From: Zarea fungicola
Lineage: Eukaryota > Ascomycota > Sordariomycetes > Hypocreales > Cordycipitaceae
Assembly: GCA_900169235.1 (NCBI GenBank)
Contig: FWCC01000161.1
Location: 124,001-188,000, forward strand
Direction of reading: 5' to 3'
DNA: 64,000 bases
Within the stretch, counting starts at the first letter, position 1. Every line of letters starts with the position of its first letter. The position numbers and the translations under genes are program-made. Positions 23,668 to 35,261 of the stretch are shown here, one piece after another. The notes beneath the pieces were generated by a model. It saw nothing but the letters and a program-made list of their open reading frames with translations, ran no database searches and was not told the DNA's origin.

Positions 23668-24893
23668 CTAGGCAGCAGTAGCAAAGCCAACGCGGCGGTT
23701 GGTGGTGTCATAGACGGAGTAGTAGTTCTCGAGGAACTTTTGTCCGAGGACGGTGCTGGTGGCGCCACTGCCACCGTTGCCGATCCACGAGTAGTACTTG
23801 CCGCTGGCGAGCTGGAAGTTGCCGTACTGGGCCTGGGGCACGAGGTACTGGTCCGGAGTGAGAGTGTACGTCTTGGAGCCGAGCTTGATGCCAAAGTTGG
23901 CCGTGGGCTTCTTGGTGAAGGCGGCGAGGCCCGAGGCGGCGTCGTCCTTGCCACCAGCGGCGCGGAGGAAGGCGCTGTAGGCCGCCGAGGGGATGTAGAG
24001 GAGGGTCGTGCCGGTGTCGACGATGCCGCTGGCCCCCGAGGAGAGGGTGGTCGAGCCGTAGGTGAAGCCGGAGATGCTGACGCCCCAGTAGGGGAGGGAG
24101 CTGGGGACGTAGGTTAGGGCGCCCGTATACTTGGAGCTGTCGGTACCGCCGAGGGTGAGCTCGCCGTTGTTGTCGTCGGTGTCGCTGCCGCTCTCGGGGC
24201 TAAAGTAGACACCCAGGACCTCGCTGGAGATGGAGCCCTGGCTGTAGAGGTTGTCGAGGAAGGTAGGAACCGTGTTGGCGTTGGAGACGGTACCCTCGGT
24301 AAGGTCGACGGGGCCGAGGCCAAAGATGCCGTCGACGCCGTCGAAGCCAGAGGCGGAAGAGGCAGCGCCGATGGACTGCTGGGCAACGGTAAGGCCACCG
24401 AAGCTGACACGGTCAAAGTACTCCTTGCCGGAGAACTGGCCGGAGCCGTAGCTGACCGAGACAGAGCCGCCGGTGGCCTTGCCAGTAGAACCAGGGCTGT
24501 ACTTGCTCTGGGCACCGGTCCACGTGTTGGAGGCTATTTCATGGTCAGCATAAGCAAGTCACCTTTGTTGAAACCTGGGATTGGGGAGAAGGCAAAACGG
24601 GTAAGCTTACACCCAGTGTCGACAATGAGGTTCCAGGCCTTGCTACCAATGGTTACGGCAGCAATGTAGCTGACGTCCTGGTTCTGAGCAGGGCCGGAAG
24701 AGGCATCAACATTGCCAAACGGCTTGACACCGTTGACCTTGTCGAGGCGGGCCTTGCCGGCTGCGACGAGTTTGCTGGCAGGGACGGCATTGACCTGGTG
24801 CTTCAGGGGGACTGTCAATGTCTTGGCTCTCTCAACTGGAGTTGCCAAGGCGGCACTTGCAGCCGTGAGAACGGTCAGGGCAGTAAAATGCAT
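23668..24893 (-). CDS. Secreted pepsin-type aspartic protease (family A1)
   Basis: Two exons, 24611-24893 and 23668-24533, flank a 77-nt intron whose donor splits the first active-site motif, giving 382 residues. The start MHFTALTVLTAASAALATP is a signal peptide. A propeptide with a basic KARLDKVNG segment follows, then the mature two-lobed enzyme. The catalytic aspartates lie in LIVDTGSSNTW (Asp92) and GIVDTGTTLL (Asp267). The C-terminal hallmark LGQKFLENYYSVYDTTNRRVGFA is intact. It resembles endothiapepsin or penicillopepsin-type extracellular proteases acting at acidic pH on external protein. A TATA-like element sits 100 bases upstream of the start. The coding strand is GC-rich while its flanks are AT-rich. 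Confidence 0.93.
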
Positions 24894-26269
24894 AATTATT
24901 GTATACGTCTTTATGTGCAAAGGTAGGGAGAAGGAAGAATGCTGCTGGTGATGATGATTCAAGCCTATAGCTTTGGAGTCGGAAATGTTGCATTTTATAC
25001 ATGAAATTCTGGACACCGAGTACACCCATTCCCCTCGTTGACCTTTTTCGCAATCCAACGAACTTACAACGAGACATCGGCTTTGGAGTCGAGTCTCGTT
25101 CATGAGGCTCTCTACGGCCATGGCTCTGCCGTTCTACCCGAAGAATTGCTGGCAAAACTTGGTGGCGTGCTGCTCGATATGAATGATGGTGTCGCATCAG
25201 TTGAGGAGCTTCGACCTGACACCTGCCCAATGCAGTAATTCGCGACTTTAATACAGAAAACAGTGGCTGATTGTTTCGTCCCAATGGTAGCACACCCACG
25301 GCGCGCGCACCAAATAGTGGCGTTGATGGCGATGGAATGGAATGAGAGTGAATGAAGAGGATTGCATTAGCTTCCAGGTTGTGTGCAATTAGCAAAAGAT
25401 GGTGCGAGGGAGGACGGGTGCACAGAATATAAATACCTTCTATAAAGGGAAGGTCTTAGTGTAAATGGATCTGCATGGCGGCGTCATCTGTGGGAAATGG
25501 AGCTATAGCTGCTTAGATCGAGCCAAGTCACGTCTATACACTGGCCGATGGCGTTGCCACATCGGCGCCGCTCAGGCAAAGCCGGCTGTGATGCTGCAGC
25601 AAAGCTTCGGCAGACGTGATGACGAAGCTTCGGAGTGCAAATTCAAGCTACTCCAAGGTAAGAAGGCGATTATAGCTGAAATTGCTACAAGAGATAAGAT
25701 GAACAGTGACATGCATCCTCGGCAATTTCGACCCAGTTGTCTGCCGTTGACTGCGCAACCCAGGGTGTGAATGGCGTAGTGGGAAGCCATGCTGTAGATG
25801 TGCTAAAATATTATTCTTCTGCCAAGGCCGATTGCATCGGGCATTATCCATCATCCAGGGGGCCATCGATATTTCCACTTTTCCCGACTGCCACCTTTTT
25901 TGGACGTATAAGCGTAGGACCAGTCAAACGCGGATCTTCTGACCGGGAATGGGTAATTGAGCTAACGAGTTCACAAAGTAGCTTGTTTACTGGTCTCTTT
26001 GCTAAATGAAGGAAAGGAAAGAGATAAAAGAAAGGAGAAGAACAGAAACGCTGTTGTGGCTGCATCGATGGCGCACAGTTGGCTGCCAGAACTCGCGACT
26101 CACTGGGCATGCGAAAGAAACACGGTCATTCTCGTCAACATTAGTTAATCTAGCCGCTTCTAAATAAACTCCCGGTTTAGTTCATGCGCCCGTCTACTTT
26201 TCTTGTTTTTCTTTTTTTTTTTCGTCTTAAGTTGGCAACCGTCGCCTATATCAGCCATCTAAAATAGTG
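24894..26269. other. Intergenic stretch, 1.4 kb
   Basis: It contains the aspartic protease promoter and the 3' side of the small secreted protein gene. Open frames of 60-100 codons at 25465-25770 and 25648-25878 lie antisense to each other and show no domain or signal peptide. Nothing else is supported. Confidence 0.5.
24993..24999 (-). promoter_or_regulatory. TATA-like box of the aspartic protease gene
   Basis: TATAAAA on the minus strand lies 100 bases upstream of the protease start at 24893. That is a plausible distance for a fungal core promoter with a short leader. It was identified by motif and spacing only. Confidence 0.5.
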
Positions 26270-26778
26270 TTAGCTTTGCTGAGTAGCCATGGTAGAATCG
26301 GTTGAGGCCCTTACTATATCATCCTAGGAAGCGCATCATGTTAGCACTAGAGCGAAGATTTTATTCGCACTGGGGTGGCAACTTACAATATCTATACTTT
26401 GTAATGTAATCTCACGGGCAATACATGCCCTAATCTTATCTGAAATCGCTTTTATTTCCGGCGTAGGGTTACAGTATAGCTGGACGACATCAGATCGAGT
26501 AGTTGGGTACCTAATCTATGTATTATTCTAGCTTCTTGTGTATAATCAAAATAGGCCAAACATACTGAAGCGCTCTCATAGCAATCTTTTTCAAGCTTAA
26601 GAAATTCTGGGTCCATGTTTTGTGCTTTGCATTTTAAAAGCTTCATGGCCCTATTCACGTCTAGTGAATTGTCGCTACACAAGAGATCTTCGAAAGAGGG
26701 CTTAGCTCTGTGAGGGGGCTTAGCTCCGTATACAACAGGCCCGAAAAGAGCTGCCGCATAAATAACAGTCAACTTCAT
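26270..26778 (-). CDS. Small secreted cysteine-containing protein (candidate effector)
   Basis: Three exons (26566-26778, 26387-26479, 26270-26323) with introns of 86 and 63 nt give 119 residues. The introns have GTATGT and GTAAGT donors, CTGAT and GCTAAC branch points, and TCCAG and CCTAG acceptors; all three exons are whole codons (71, 31 and 18 with stop). Reading straight through exon 1 instead gives a 108-residue product with a different tail. The N-terminus MKLTVIYAAALFGPVVYGA is a clear signal peptide. The mature part is charged, with cysteines at 34, 50, 66, 74 and 90. I recognise no family. Size, secretion, cysteines and position in AT-rich gene-poor DNA next to a secreted protease fit the pattern of fungal small secreted or effector proteins, but no function is shown. 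Confidence 0.65.
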
Positions 26779-28220
26779 GGTGGTGAGAGATGATGCAGTT
26801 GGTGGTAGACGCAAGATAAAATGGAGGTTGAAAACTGCGAGTGGTCTTTGAGTATGAGAGCCTGGCCGTCTTTATTTAAAGGAAGGAAGGATTCCAGCTG
26901 CGACATATGACGGGCTACGCCAAATGACTGCGAATCAGAAATCATCGCACTGAGACTTTTTGGCAGGCTCCCTTTTCAATCAGCCAGGCTGTTTCATTTG
27001 TTTGAACGGGAAGTGAAACGGTGTGGTGGAGGAAGGACTACACTCAATAGTCCCAAATGGTTTTGCAAGCTAGATTACCACTTGGGAAGTGGCTGCCAAT
27101 CATGCCCTCGCAGGACAGACTCGATGCGAGCGCAGATAATAAAAATAATAAGTATCAGGCTTTGTCGGTGTCGTCATATCCGGATCAATAGGCTCCGTGC
27201 CGTGCAGACCTTTGAACGTTGCCGAATTGGACTCTTGAGTTTTGTCTCGATAGGCGAGGCTGCAAGTGGCAGAGCCCGCAACAGTGCCTTGATGGAACTT
27301 GAGCACTTTTTTTATTTTTTTTATAAATTAGATGTGTTCATACGGTCGCTCTGACAGCTAGCCCATATATAAAGAATTCCTTGCATTGCTGAGGTTACAT
27401 GTGGAGCTATGAAAAAGCTGTCTGTATACTATTATTGAGGAACAAGCACCCTTCCCTTTATGTTACGAACCCCTGAAAAGTCTCTCTACACTAACTACCT
27501 GTTCGTGAAAAAAGCACTCTTCGCTTTGTACTCTCTGTGTCGCTACGAATATGGTGAGGTTTACCATTTCCAAGTGTTGCGCCCACAACTATCCTATTTA
27601 TGCAGAGAGGGAGCGTGTTCGGCGTTCACGTCCTGGCTGTTTTGGAGTCGAGATAGATAGATGGTATATCGCCGACGTGGCCGAAAGTCAAACTCGTGCC
27701 GCTGATTGCGACGACGGCTTTTTACTTAGTATATTATTAGTTACTACTGAGTGGGTATAGACCGTGATAGTCGGCCACTACTGAACACACATTACACTAC
27801 AGCCACGGCGTACCATCGACTGGCACAGTAGCTAATTTTTTTTTTCAATAAATATGTCGAAATAGCAAGCGACATCATAACAATAGTTAATATTCAAAAT
27901 GCATTTTTTATTGGCTACTACATCAATGGCTGCAAGTACTCTATAACTCATGCGCCGTTGACGTTGACAGGCCGGTGGGGACGCCACCATCGTTTTGCTT
28001 GCCCCTGTTGCCTGCAAATCTGGCTGCGTTTGAACATCAACCGTGTTCCCATCGCCATCATTCTCCCCCTTTACGGCGCCATTCTTTTCTTTCTAGTCTC
28101 TCTTTTGCTAGCGTTTACTATCTTGATTTACCAGTTGCTCCAGTTTCCGGCGGTACTCTTGGCGAGTACAACCTCCTCATACGCGCGGCGCATGCCCATG
28201 TCGGCACTGTTTCCAAAGCC
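26779..28220. other. Divergent intergenic stretch, 1.4 kb
   Basis: It lies between the small secreted protein start (minus) and the EXS gene start (plus), so it holds both promoters. It is AT-rich with short A/T runs near 27310 and 27835. Frames of about 65-70 codons at 27460-27760 show no motif. Confidence 0.5.
26871..26880 (-). promoter_or_regulatory. TATA-like element of the small secreted protein gene
   Basis: TTTAAATAAA on the minus strand lies about 95 bases upstream of the start at 26778. This spacing matches that of the neighbouring aspartic protease TATA element. Motif evidence only. Confidence 0.4.
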
Positions 28221-29545
28221 ATGGACGGTGATCCCAGGGTTGAGCCTCAGCTCGACTCGTTCAGCTTGACCTTTCCGCTGCCCTATCGAGTCGGCTTCAT
28301 CGTGACTCTCGGTAAGCTGCTCCAATATCTATTTTTACCAATTGATCGCATAGTCCTAACTGAATCGCTTCCGCAGCTGTCTGGGGCTGGGGCCTCAACC
28401 TCCATGGCCTCCAGCTCTGTCGCATCGACGTGCCCTCGCTGATTCGATACCCGAGCCGAACCTCGCCGCACCATATATCCCACCACCTCTCGACCTACCG
28501 CTTTGCCACCGTCCTTTCCGCGCTGTTTGGTATCTCCATCACGCTCTTCTGGCTCCTCACCTGGCGCGTGCCCTCCCGCGTCGTCGAGTACGACTGGATC
28601 TCCATGACCTACCTCGTCGCCCTCGTCGCCCTCTTCCTCGTCCCGCTGCAAAACCTCCCCGGCGCCGGCCGCCGCCGCTTCCTCGCCACCCTGCGTCGTG
28701 TCAGCCTCGGCGGCATCGCCGAGTCCCAGGACGGCAAATTTGGCGACATTCTCCTCGCTGATGTCCTGACCTCGTACGCCAAGGTCTTTGGCGACCTCTT
28801 CGTCACCGCCTGCATGTTCTTCACCCCGGGCGGCTCCTCGACCGACCACCCCAACAGGAACTGCGGCGGCACCGTCATCGTGCCGCTGCTCATGGCCGTG
28901 CCGAGCCTCATCCGCCTGCGACAGTGCGTGATTGAATACCTGCGCGTGCGCCGCGCGCCCTACCGCGAGGCCACCGGCTGGGGCGGCCAGCACCTCGCCA
29001 ACGCCGTCAAGTACTCGACGGCGTTTCCCGTGCTCATCACGAGCAACCTGCAGCGCAGCGCCGAGACGGCGGGCAGCCCGGTTTCGACAGCGCTGTACCG
29101 CGCGTGGCTCGTCGCCGTGACGGTCAACTCGCTCTACTCCTTCTACTGGGACGTGACCAAGGACTGGGACCTGACGCTGTTCACGCCATCCAAGCGCCGG
29201 GAGCTGCTGCGGCGCGCGCCCCTGTCTGCGGCGCCGTACCCGTGGGGTCTGCGCGAGCGGCTCGTCTTTCGGCTGCCCAACCTGTACTACGCCGTGATTG
29301 CGCTGGACCTGCTCCTGCGCTTCACGTGGTCGATGAAGCTCAGCCCGCACCTGGATCACTTTAGCAACTGGGAGAGCGGCATCTTTGTCGTTGAGTTTCT
29401 CGAGGTCTTTCGGCGCTGGGTGTGGATCTTTTTCCGCACCGAGACGGAATGGATTCGTACGACTGGTACATCAGTTCTTGGTTTGGATGATGTGCTACTC
29501 GGCGATTATCAAGAACCTAGCGATGCCGACGAGGACGACTTTTAA
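28221..29545 (+). CDS. EXS-domain membrane protein, ERD1-like
   Basis: Two exons, 28221-28311 and 28377-29545, flank a 65-nt intron (GTAAGC donor, CCTAAC branch, CGCAG acceptor), giving 419 residues. The protein is polytopic. Hydrophobic segments include YRVGFIVTL with WGWGLNLHGL, FATVLSALFGISITLFWLL, and MTYLVALVALFLVPL. The C-terminal half carries the EXS signature: LRQCVIEY, the spaced NAVKYSTAFPV, NSLYSFYWDVTKDWDL, LRFTWSMKL and EVFRRWVWIFFRTETEW. Yeast ERD1 is needed for Golgi retention, glycosylation and phosphate recycling from the Golgi lumen. EXS is also the C-terminal part of XPR1/SYG1, but the SPX domain is absent here, which favours ERD1. The acidic tail DADEDDF is exposed. Confidence 0.88.
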
Positions 29546-31898
29546 AAATGACAATTAAAAATAGAAAACCAGCGACGCATCAACTGGGCATAGAGAAAAT
29601 CACAGCGGCAACGGCAACCCGGAAAGGTGGTCACACAACATGTTTTGAGTAGATGGTTCATTTGGAAATGAATGGCGTTGGCGCAACAAAGTGGGTGTAC
29701 AATAGACCAAGGACCCCAGTTGGTTTTTCCTTATTGATTATTGTCTTTTTTTGTTTTATTTCCTGGGGTTCCATGAAAAGATGACTGCTTGCGTACAACA
29801 ATAAGAAAACACTAATACTAATTTCAAATCACATTTACGAACAAGGAGACGGTGATGCGCTACGAGCCACATACGCTTTAAGATGTGCTACTTTTAGAAC
29901 CAACTTTGATTTCACTTTACACGTACATGTCTTGTGTTTCTCCCTGGCTAGAAAAGGACAATCCCTTGATCATCTCAAGTTCTAGGTCTCCCCCAGCTCA
30001 GCTGCTTTCGGAGCCCCAACGATTTCGTGGGAAGCAACCACAAATGGTGGGAATTTTCATAGATTCATCATGCATGCCCTTACTCAGGGTTCGTCAATTT
30101 TCTTTTTTTGGTCCGAAAATGAGAGAGCTGAAGGTAGCTGTACTGCTGCCTATCCGACCGGGCTGCCTTGCCCTCCCAACCGACGGCATTCACAGCTGGT
30201 GACATGACTCCCTCCACGTCAGTATGGCATAACTTTGTCGCACAACCTAGGGACACTCGCACGGCACATGACGCCGACCAACATCCGCAGACGCTGAAAA
30301 TAGATTTTTTTTTTTTGGTGTTGCCAACATCGCATCCCATTGCACTTTTCTTGCTTCCGTTCCCGCCCGTCCCGGTGCGGCGGCAAGGGAGCGAGCAGCC
30401 GCAGAGCAAGTTGTCGCAGAGCTAGCTGGGGTTATTCTTCGGTGAGAGTGAGACCAACTGGAATGCTGCCATGTCTCACTTGCAACTTGCCATGCTGCTT
30501 TCACCACACTTCTGTCTCTTTTCCCCTCCCTGAGCCCCTCTTGGTCTCTTTTATTTGATCATCGGGCTCACCTGTTTTCCAAAATTGCAACCAACTGCTT
30601 ACAGCGGCGAAAGTGGTGGATTATGTCGCAAGATTGACCAAACACGGTGAGTTCCTAAAGTGCGAGATACCACCTATCCGTCTGCAAATCTACAAGGGCC
30701 GGGGTAGTTCTCTTTTCTAGGAGCTTTTTTAATTTTGAAATGCCCAACTACTATTTCAAAAGAGGAACAACGGCCGTCTTCAAACCTGTACCATTATTAG
30801 AGGGGAAATGGAAGGGAGGGACCGTGCCGCAAACAATAATATCCAAGCTCCAACTAAGGCAGAGGCCCTAAGCTCATAACGAACCTAGTTTCCATCATTG
30901 GTTGTGTTTATTGGCGGAGGAAAAGGACGCCAGGCTTCCCGTCTTCCCAGAAGCGGTTACGGTGTTGAAGAAAAAAGAGGCCGACTTATCAACACTCGGA
31001 CCCTTATATACTAAACTAAAAAACTCATCGGTAAGACATCCCAACTCAGTAGCTTCCTCCTTTGCAGGGACCCCGCTACCAACAGAAACTGGTCTGCTCG
31101 AACAGTGTGTCGGACTGTCCGTTCCATTACATCTTCTTTTACCAAAGATATATCACAACCCCCTTCCTTTGGTGTCACAAGAGTATCTCGTTTCACAGAG
31201 AATAGTCTGAAAATAGAAAAGGAAACAGACAACAACAGCCAGCCTTCGACGTGAGGGGTGGAACCCTACGACAGCACCGTCCGCAGTGTGTCTGGTTGAG
31301 CATCGTTTTTGGCGGCGCCTTCAATCTTGATTTCGGCGATCAAATCGACACACAACAACGCCAACAGCACTCCTTTTTCACTCTTTTTTTTTTTTTTTTT
31401 TCACCTTGTCCCTTCACTCCCTTCCTTCTCAAAAAAAGGGCTCACCACGGTGCAGTCCGTCATCCTGTCTCTGACGTCTTTTTCCTATGCTGTTCCAGTT
31501 TGGGGCGGGACGCTGAGCGATGAAGAAGTGCTTGGGGCGGCTGCTCTCTTGGTCTTGTCTTACCTATTGGGGCATGCAGTGCATCTCAATTGTGATCTGA
31601 CTGATTCCCTCTCGTCTATTCATTTCTGCTCTTCACCAACAACACGTTCTATTTAACACAAAAACCACCGAACCGATTTTGGAATCCTTTTCCTTATTAC
31701 TACCCCATTCCTTCCCCCTTTCTCCCATTTTCATTTGTCGAAAGAAAAATAGGCTTCGTTTTCCGAAAGCCTTCTTTATTGGAGACGTCGGCTTACAGAC
31801 AGCCATTTCGCCACTGGGCAAATCTTACCACATTCTACTCACCTTGCGTCATTCTCTTTTGCTCTTTTCTTCTTTCAATCGGGTCCCCAAATAAAAGA
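29546..31898. other. Intergenic and leader stretch, 2.35 kb
   Basis: It lies between the EXS gene end and the disordered-protein gene, both on plus. It contains several poly-T tracts (about 30305-30319 and 31384-31401). From about 31,300 to 31,898 it becomes pyrimidine-rich, as expected for a promoter and leader of the gene at 31899. Frames such as 30902-31210 show no domain. No gene is supported. Confidence 0.5.
31384..31401 (+). repeat. Poly-T tract, 18 nt
   Basis: An uninterrupted T run lies about 500 bases upstream of the gene at 31899. Poly(dA:dT) tracts often exclude nucleosomes at promoters; that role here is inference. Confidence 0.6.
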
Positions 31899-33767
31899 AT
31901 GGATGCCCCACGCATCAAGCCCGCCATCGCGCCTCTGACCGAGGCCGAGGAGCGCGAGGCTTACCCTCACCCTGGTCGCCGCCTCAGTAAGTATGAGCCG
32001 GTAAGCAGGGCCAGGGATAAACCGCTTCCCCATATTCCGCCGCCAGCAGCGAGCGCGACCACCCTGCCACCGCCGCCACCGCTGGCACCGCCGCAGTCGT
32101 CATCCCGGGAATTTGGACGGAAACCCAACCTTCGAATCCCGTCCCACAGGCGCTGGCATTCCTACTCGCAGCTACAAACGGCATCTGCTTCGTCATCGGG
32201 GACCATATATGAAAAGTCTTCGTCGCCGCTCGTGTCGCAGACTGTGGCCGCACCTAGACAATCTACAAGCCTGCAGACACTGAAGCGATCAACTTCATCG
32301 ACTTCGACGAGGATGCAAACGTTGAACAGAGCCATGAGCCTCTCCGAATCGCCACTGCCGCCGGGTGCATCGGGTCATCGGTCATCGAGAAAGATTAACC
32401 AGCTGATCGGCTATGATCTCGATATCCCGGTCGATGCCGCCGCTGCCGCCACAGAGTACCGAGACAGCAACCCGCACACGAATGCAGGTGCAGCAGGTTC
32501 TGGTTCAGAATCTGATGATGACGACTACTTCGACGATTACTATGGCGGCGATGGCGATGGCGATCATGATTATGACGGACAGAGCCCATTCAACATGGAG
32601 GAGGGCTTGTTACCGCTGTTGGAGGAGGACGAGGACGCCGCCATCTCAAGCAGAGAGAGCTCCTGGGTCCCCCGCACACCGGGTTCGAGCATCATCCCCG
32701 CGCCGCTGCACATTCGCCACCACGGCCGCTCGCCGAGCGCCGGGTCCATCTCCATCGCCAACCCGGAGCTCAGCCCCGTGCACGGCGACACCGGCGGCGG
32801 CATGGCCAACTTTAGCCTGAGCGAGGGCCTGCCGATGCGGTGGGAGCCGACGTACGGGCAGTTTACGGACAAGAAGGCGGCCAACGACTACCACCGCTTC
32901 ACAACCGAGCTCGCCGCATCGCCGCAGCGGCACAGCCTGACGCGGGCTGAATCTCCAGAGCAGACGACGACGACGACGACGGCACTGTCTAGAAAGCAGT
33001 CGTCGCGATCGGCGGCACGAGTCCGGCTTTCGGCCACGTCGGCGATTTATCGTCTTTGGGATAGTCCTCTGGCGCACCTCGACTCCAAGATGACCAGGAC
33101 GTCGACGCCACCACCACCACCACCACCACCACCACCGCTGCCGGTGTCAACAACATTATCATCCTCGCTCCCGCTGGCACCTCCACCAAGACCACCATCT
33201 GCCCCTCCATTTCTATCCAGCGGGTCAGAATCTACTGCGGCGGGCACACCTCCACGGAGGAACACGCTGAGAAAGCCACGCCGTCCAGACGCGACACTCT
33301 CTGTGGTCGAGGTGCTGCAGCAGAAACAACAGCATCAGCAGCAGCAGCAGGCGGTGCAGTCTTCGTCGTCGTCGTCGCAGCAGCAGCTTCTGCAACCTAC
33401 GCCGCAGTGCAGCGCTTTTGACTACGACAGCGACGATGACGAGGATGAGCGCGGCCGCGGCCTAGGTCGTAAATGGTGGCGACGCAGCAGCGACGAAGAA
33501 GAACACCACCGCTCATCGTCGGAATGGCCATCGGTGACGTGGCCCAAACGACAGCAAGACGATGATGCCAAACACAAGGAAAAAGAAAAGGAAAAGGAAA
33601 AGGATGGGGGCAGCAAAGAGAAGCCGAGCTTTGGCGGCGGTGTGAGGGGTCTCTTGGCGAATGCGCGCGATAGAGCGCTGACGTCGCCTGCAGAGCGTCG
33701 CCGGTCTGATTTGCGAAAGTCGATTAAAGTGATTCATGCTCCTGGCGAGAACCAGCGCCAGTTTTGA
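31899..33767 (+). CDS. Large intrinsically disordered protein, unknown function
   Basis: A single exon of 622 residues. I do not recognise a folded domain. The sequence is dominated by Ser, Pro, Gln, Asp and Arg. There is an N-terminal segment with proline runs (TLPPPPPLAPP), a basic serine-rich part, and an acidic block (ESDDDDYFDDYY). A ten-proline run lies near residue 405, a Gln-rich stretch with poly-Ser near 470-495, a second acidic block (DYDSDDDEDE), and a Lys/Glu repeat (KEKEKEKEKD). The C-terminus ends in a basic motif (ERRRSDLRKSIKVIHAPG). The start at 31899 is the first ATG after a pyrimidine-rich leader; an in-frame ATG at 31779 would add leader-like hydrophobic residues. Such composition suggests a scaffold, cytoskeletal or RNA-linked protein, but this is a guess. 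Confidence 0.7.
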   Translation: MDAPRIKPAIAPLTEAEEREAYPHPGRRLSKYEPVSRARDKPLPHIPPPAASATTLPPPPPLAPPQSSSREFGRKPNLRIPSHRRWHSYSQLQTASASSSGTIYEKSSSPLVSQTVAAPRQSTSLQTLKRSTSSTSTRMQTLNRAMSLSESPLPPGASGHRSSRKINQLIGYDLDIPVDAAAAATEYRDSNPHTNAGAAGSGSESDDDDYFDDYYGGDGDGDHDYDGQSPFNMEEGLLPLLEEDEDAAISSRESSWVPRTPGSSIIPAPLHIRHHGRSPSAGSISIANPELSPVHGDTGGGMANFSLSEGLPMRWEPTYGQFTDKKAANDYHRFTTELAASPQRHSLTRAESPEQTTTTTTALSRKQSSRSAARVRLSATSAIYRLWDSPLAHLDSKMTRTSTPPPPPPPPPPLPVSTTLSSSLPLAPPPRPPSAPPFLSSGSESTAAGTPPRRNTLRKPRRPDATLSVVEVLQQKQQHQQQQQAVQSSSSSSQQQLLQPTPQCSAFDYDSDDDEDERGRGLGRKWWRRSSDEEEHHRSSSEWPSVTWPKRQQDDDAKHKEKEKEKEKDGGSKEKPSFGGGVRGLLANARDRALTSPAERRRSDLRKSIKVIHAPGENQRQF

Positions 33768-35261
33768 GCAATGGGGAAAATGTGGAAGACGAGCGTTTTA
33801 CATGTTGGGTAATGGAAATTGAGAACGAGAATTGATCATGAAGGGAATGGGTTAATTTGGCTTTGGCGTTACTTTGTTTCTTTCTATTTTTTTTTTTTTT
33901 TTTGGCCTTTTGTTACTCTCATACAAAGAGGGCTATATTCACATACGGCATTCGGGATACCCATGGGGTTGTTTTTGGTTGAGCGGGAATGGTGTAAGGG
34001 TTACGCTGTTGGCTTTTGAAATTGACAAATTAATATTTTGAAAAAATGCAGTGGTCTTTTCTTGACGCAGTTGTGGAATTGCGCGAGGTAAAATGTACGT
34101 CAAGTAATCGAGTAAACGAAAACACGGCACCATCTATGGTATAGTTGGCGATGGGCATTCGGCATGGCCCGTTGCATGGCCAGTGCGGATGGCGGCGGAG
34201 AGCGAGCAAGTGTGGCGCCAGGGTAATAGTTAAGGGTCCAGACGCCACGATCCTGGCAGGCAATGCGTCTGAAGATCGTCTACAAATACCTACTGATGGC
34301 AAAGGTGTGATGTGCAAGCCTGGTCAGGCGCGTCGGGGAAATGCAGCAAGATTGGACAAGGAATTATCGTTGGTGGTGGGGTGGTTTGTGCAAAGAAGTG
34401 GTTACCTTGGAGGCTGTTGTGTACTGTAATTTCGTGAATGAGCGCTGTAGATTTGCTGCAAGGTGCTGCAAGGTGCTGCAAGGTGCGGTAAGGTGCTGTA
34501 CTTTCGTGAATGAGTGCACCGACGCCGCACTTGTAGCGCCACAGTGGCTTCGCAACTGCAACCTTCCCCAACCAAACTACATACTCGGCACAAATCCCCA
34601 CCAGTACCTGACTACCCCATACAATTACATAGACATCGTCGGGTATACCTTTACAAGCCGTTGTTCGGAGTCAACCTACATCCTCCTTTTACATCATCAC
34701 AAGCCAGTCAAACTCCTGGCCGAAGCGGTACCCCACGCATTTTTGCGCCTGTTTTTTTTTGGTCCGTTCTCCAATTCTCATAATTGAGCTACATCATTTC
34801 TATCGTAGATATTATTACTCAACTACATTCCCCGCCTACTCCAAGTCATACTAGCCTCAAGCCGTCGTCGGCAAGTATCAGAGTCCGCCCTTCCCACCAA
34901 AGAATTACACTCCACGACCTTATCAAGCCACCACGCATAATAATTCCTCTTTTGAATAAAGTATTTTGCGTGAGAGAGTATGATAGAGTCTGATCAGCAC
35001 ACCATTCATACTACGCCGTCTCTCCAAGACCCAAATCTGCCCTCCCCCACGCTGCATCCGACCTGGTCAACCGCTGCCTCGGCTGTTGCTCATACCGTCA
35101 GAATCACGCACATACCCAACCACACAGAAATATTAGAGGCTGGTGTACCGGAAACCAACGGAAAATACAGCGACACAGACTACAACGGTGACCAAGATCA
35201 ACTGCTACACGAAAACGGCATCCATCACCACCTCGCCTCGGCGTATTATGATGCTGCTGCA
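33768..35261. other. Intergenic stretch, 1.5 kb, with a decamer repeat
   Basis: It lies between the disordered-protein gene and the Nudix gene (both plus). It holds a 17-nt poly-T run at 33887-33903, a decamer array near 34455-34500, and a leader region. From 34980 the frame is open into the Nudix first exon, so an N-terminal extension of 94 residues is possible. Confidence 0.5.
34421..34514 (+). repeat. Tandem decamer array flanked by 22-bp direct repeats
   Basis: The unit GCTGCAAGGT is repeated about 4.6 times from 34455 to 34500, with later copies diverged (GCGGTAAGGT, GCTGTA). It is bracketed by an imperfect 22-bp direct repeat at 34421-34442 and 34493-34514, which share TTCGTGAATGAG. 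Confidence 0.75.

Noticed and set aside
28283..29359. Minus frame of 358 codons
   Set aside because: Antisense to the EXS protein exon, which has conserved membrane and EXS motifs.
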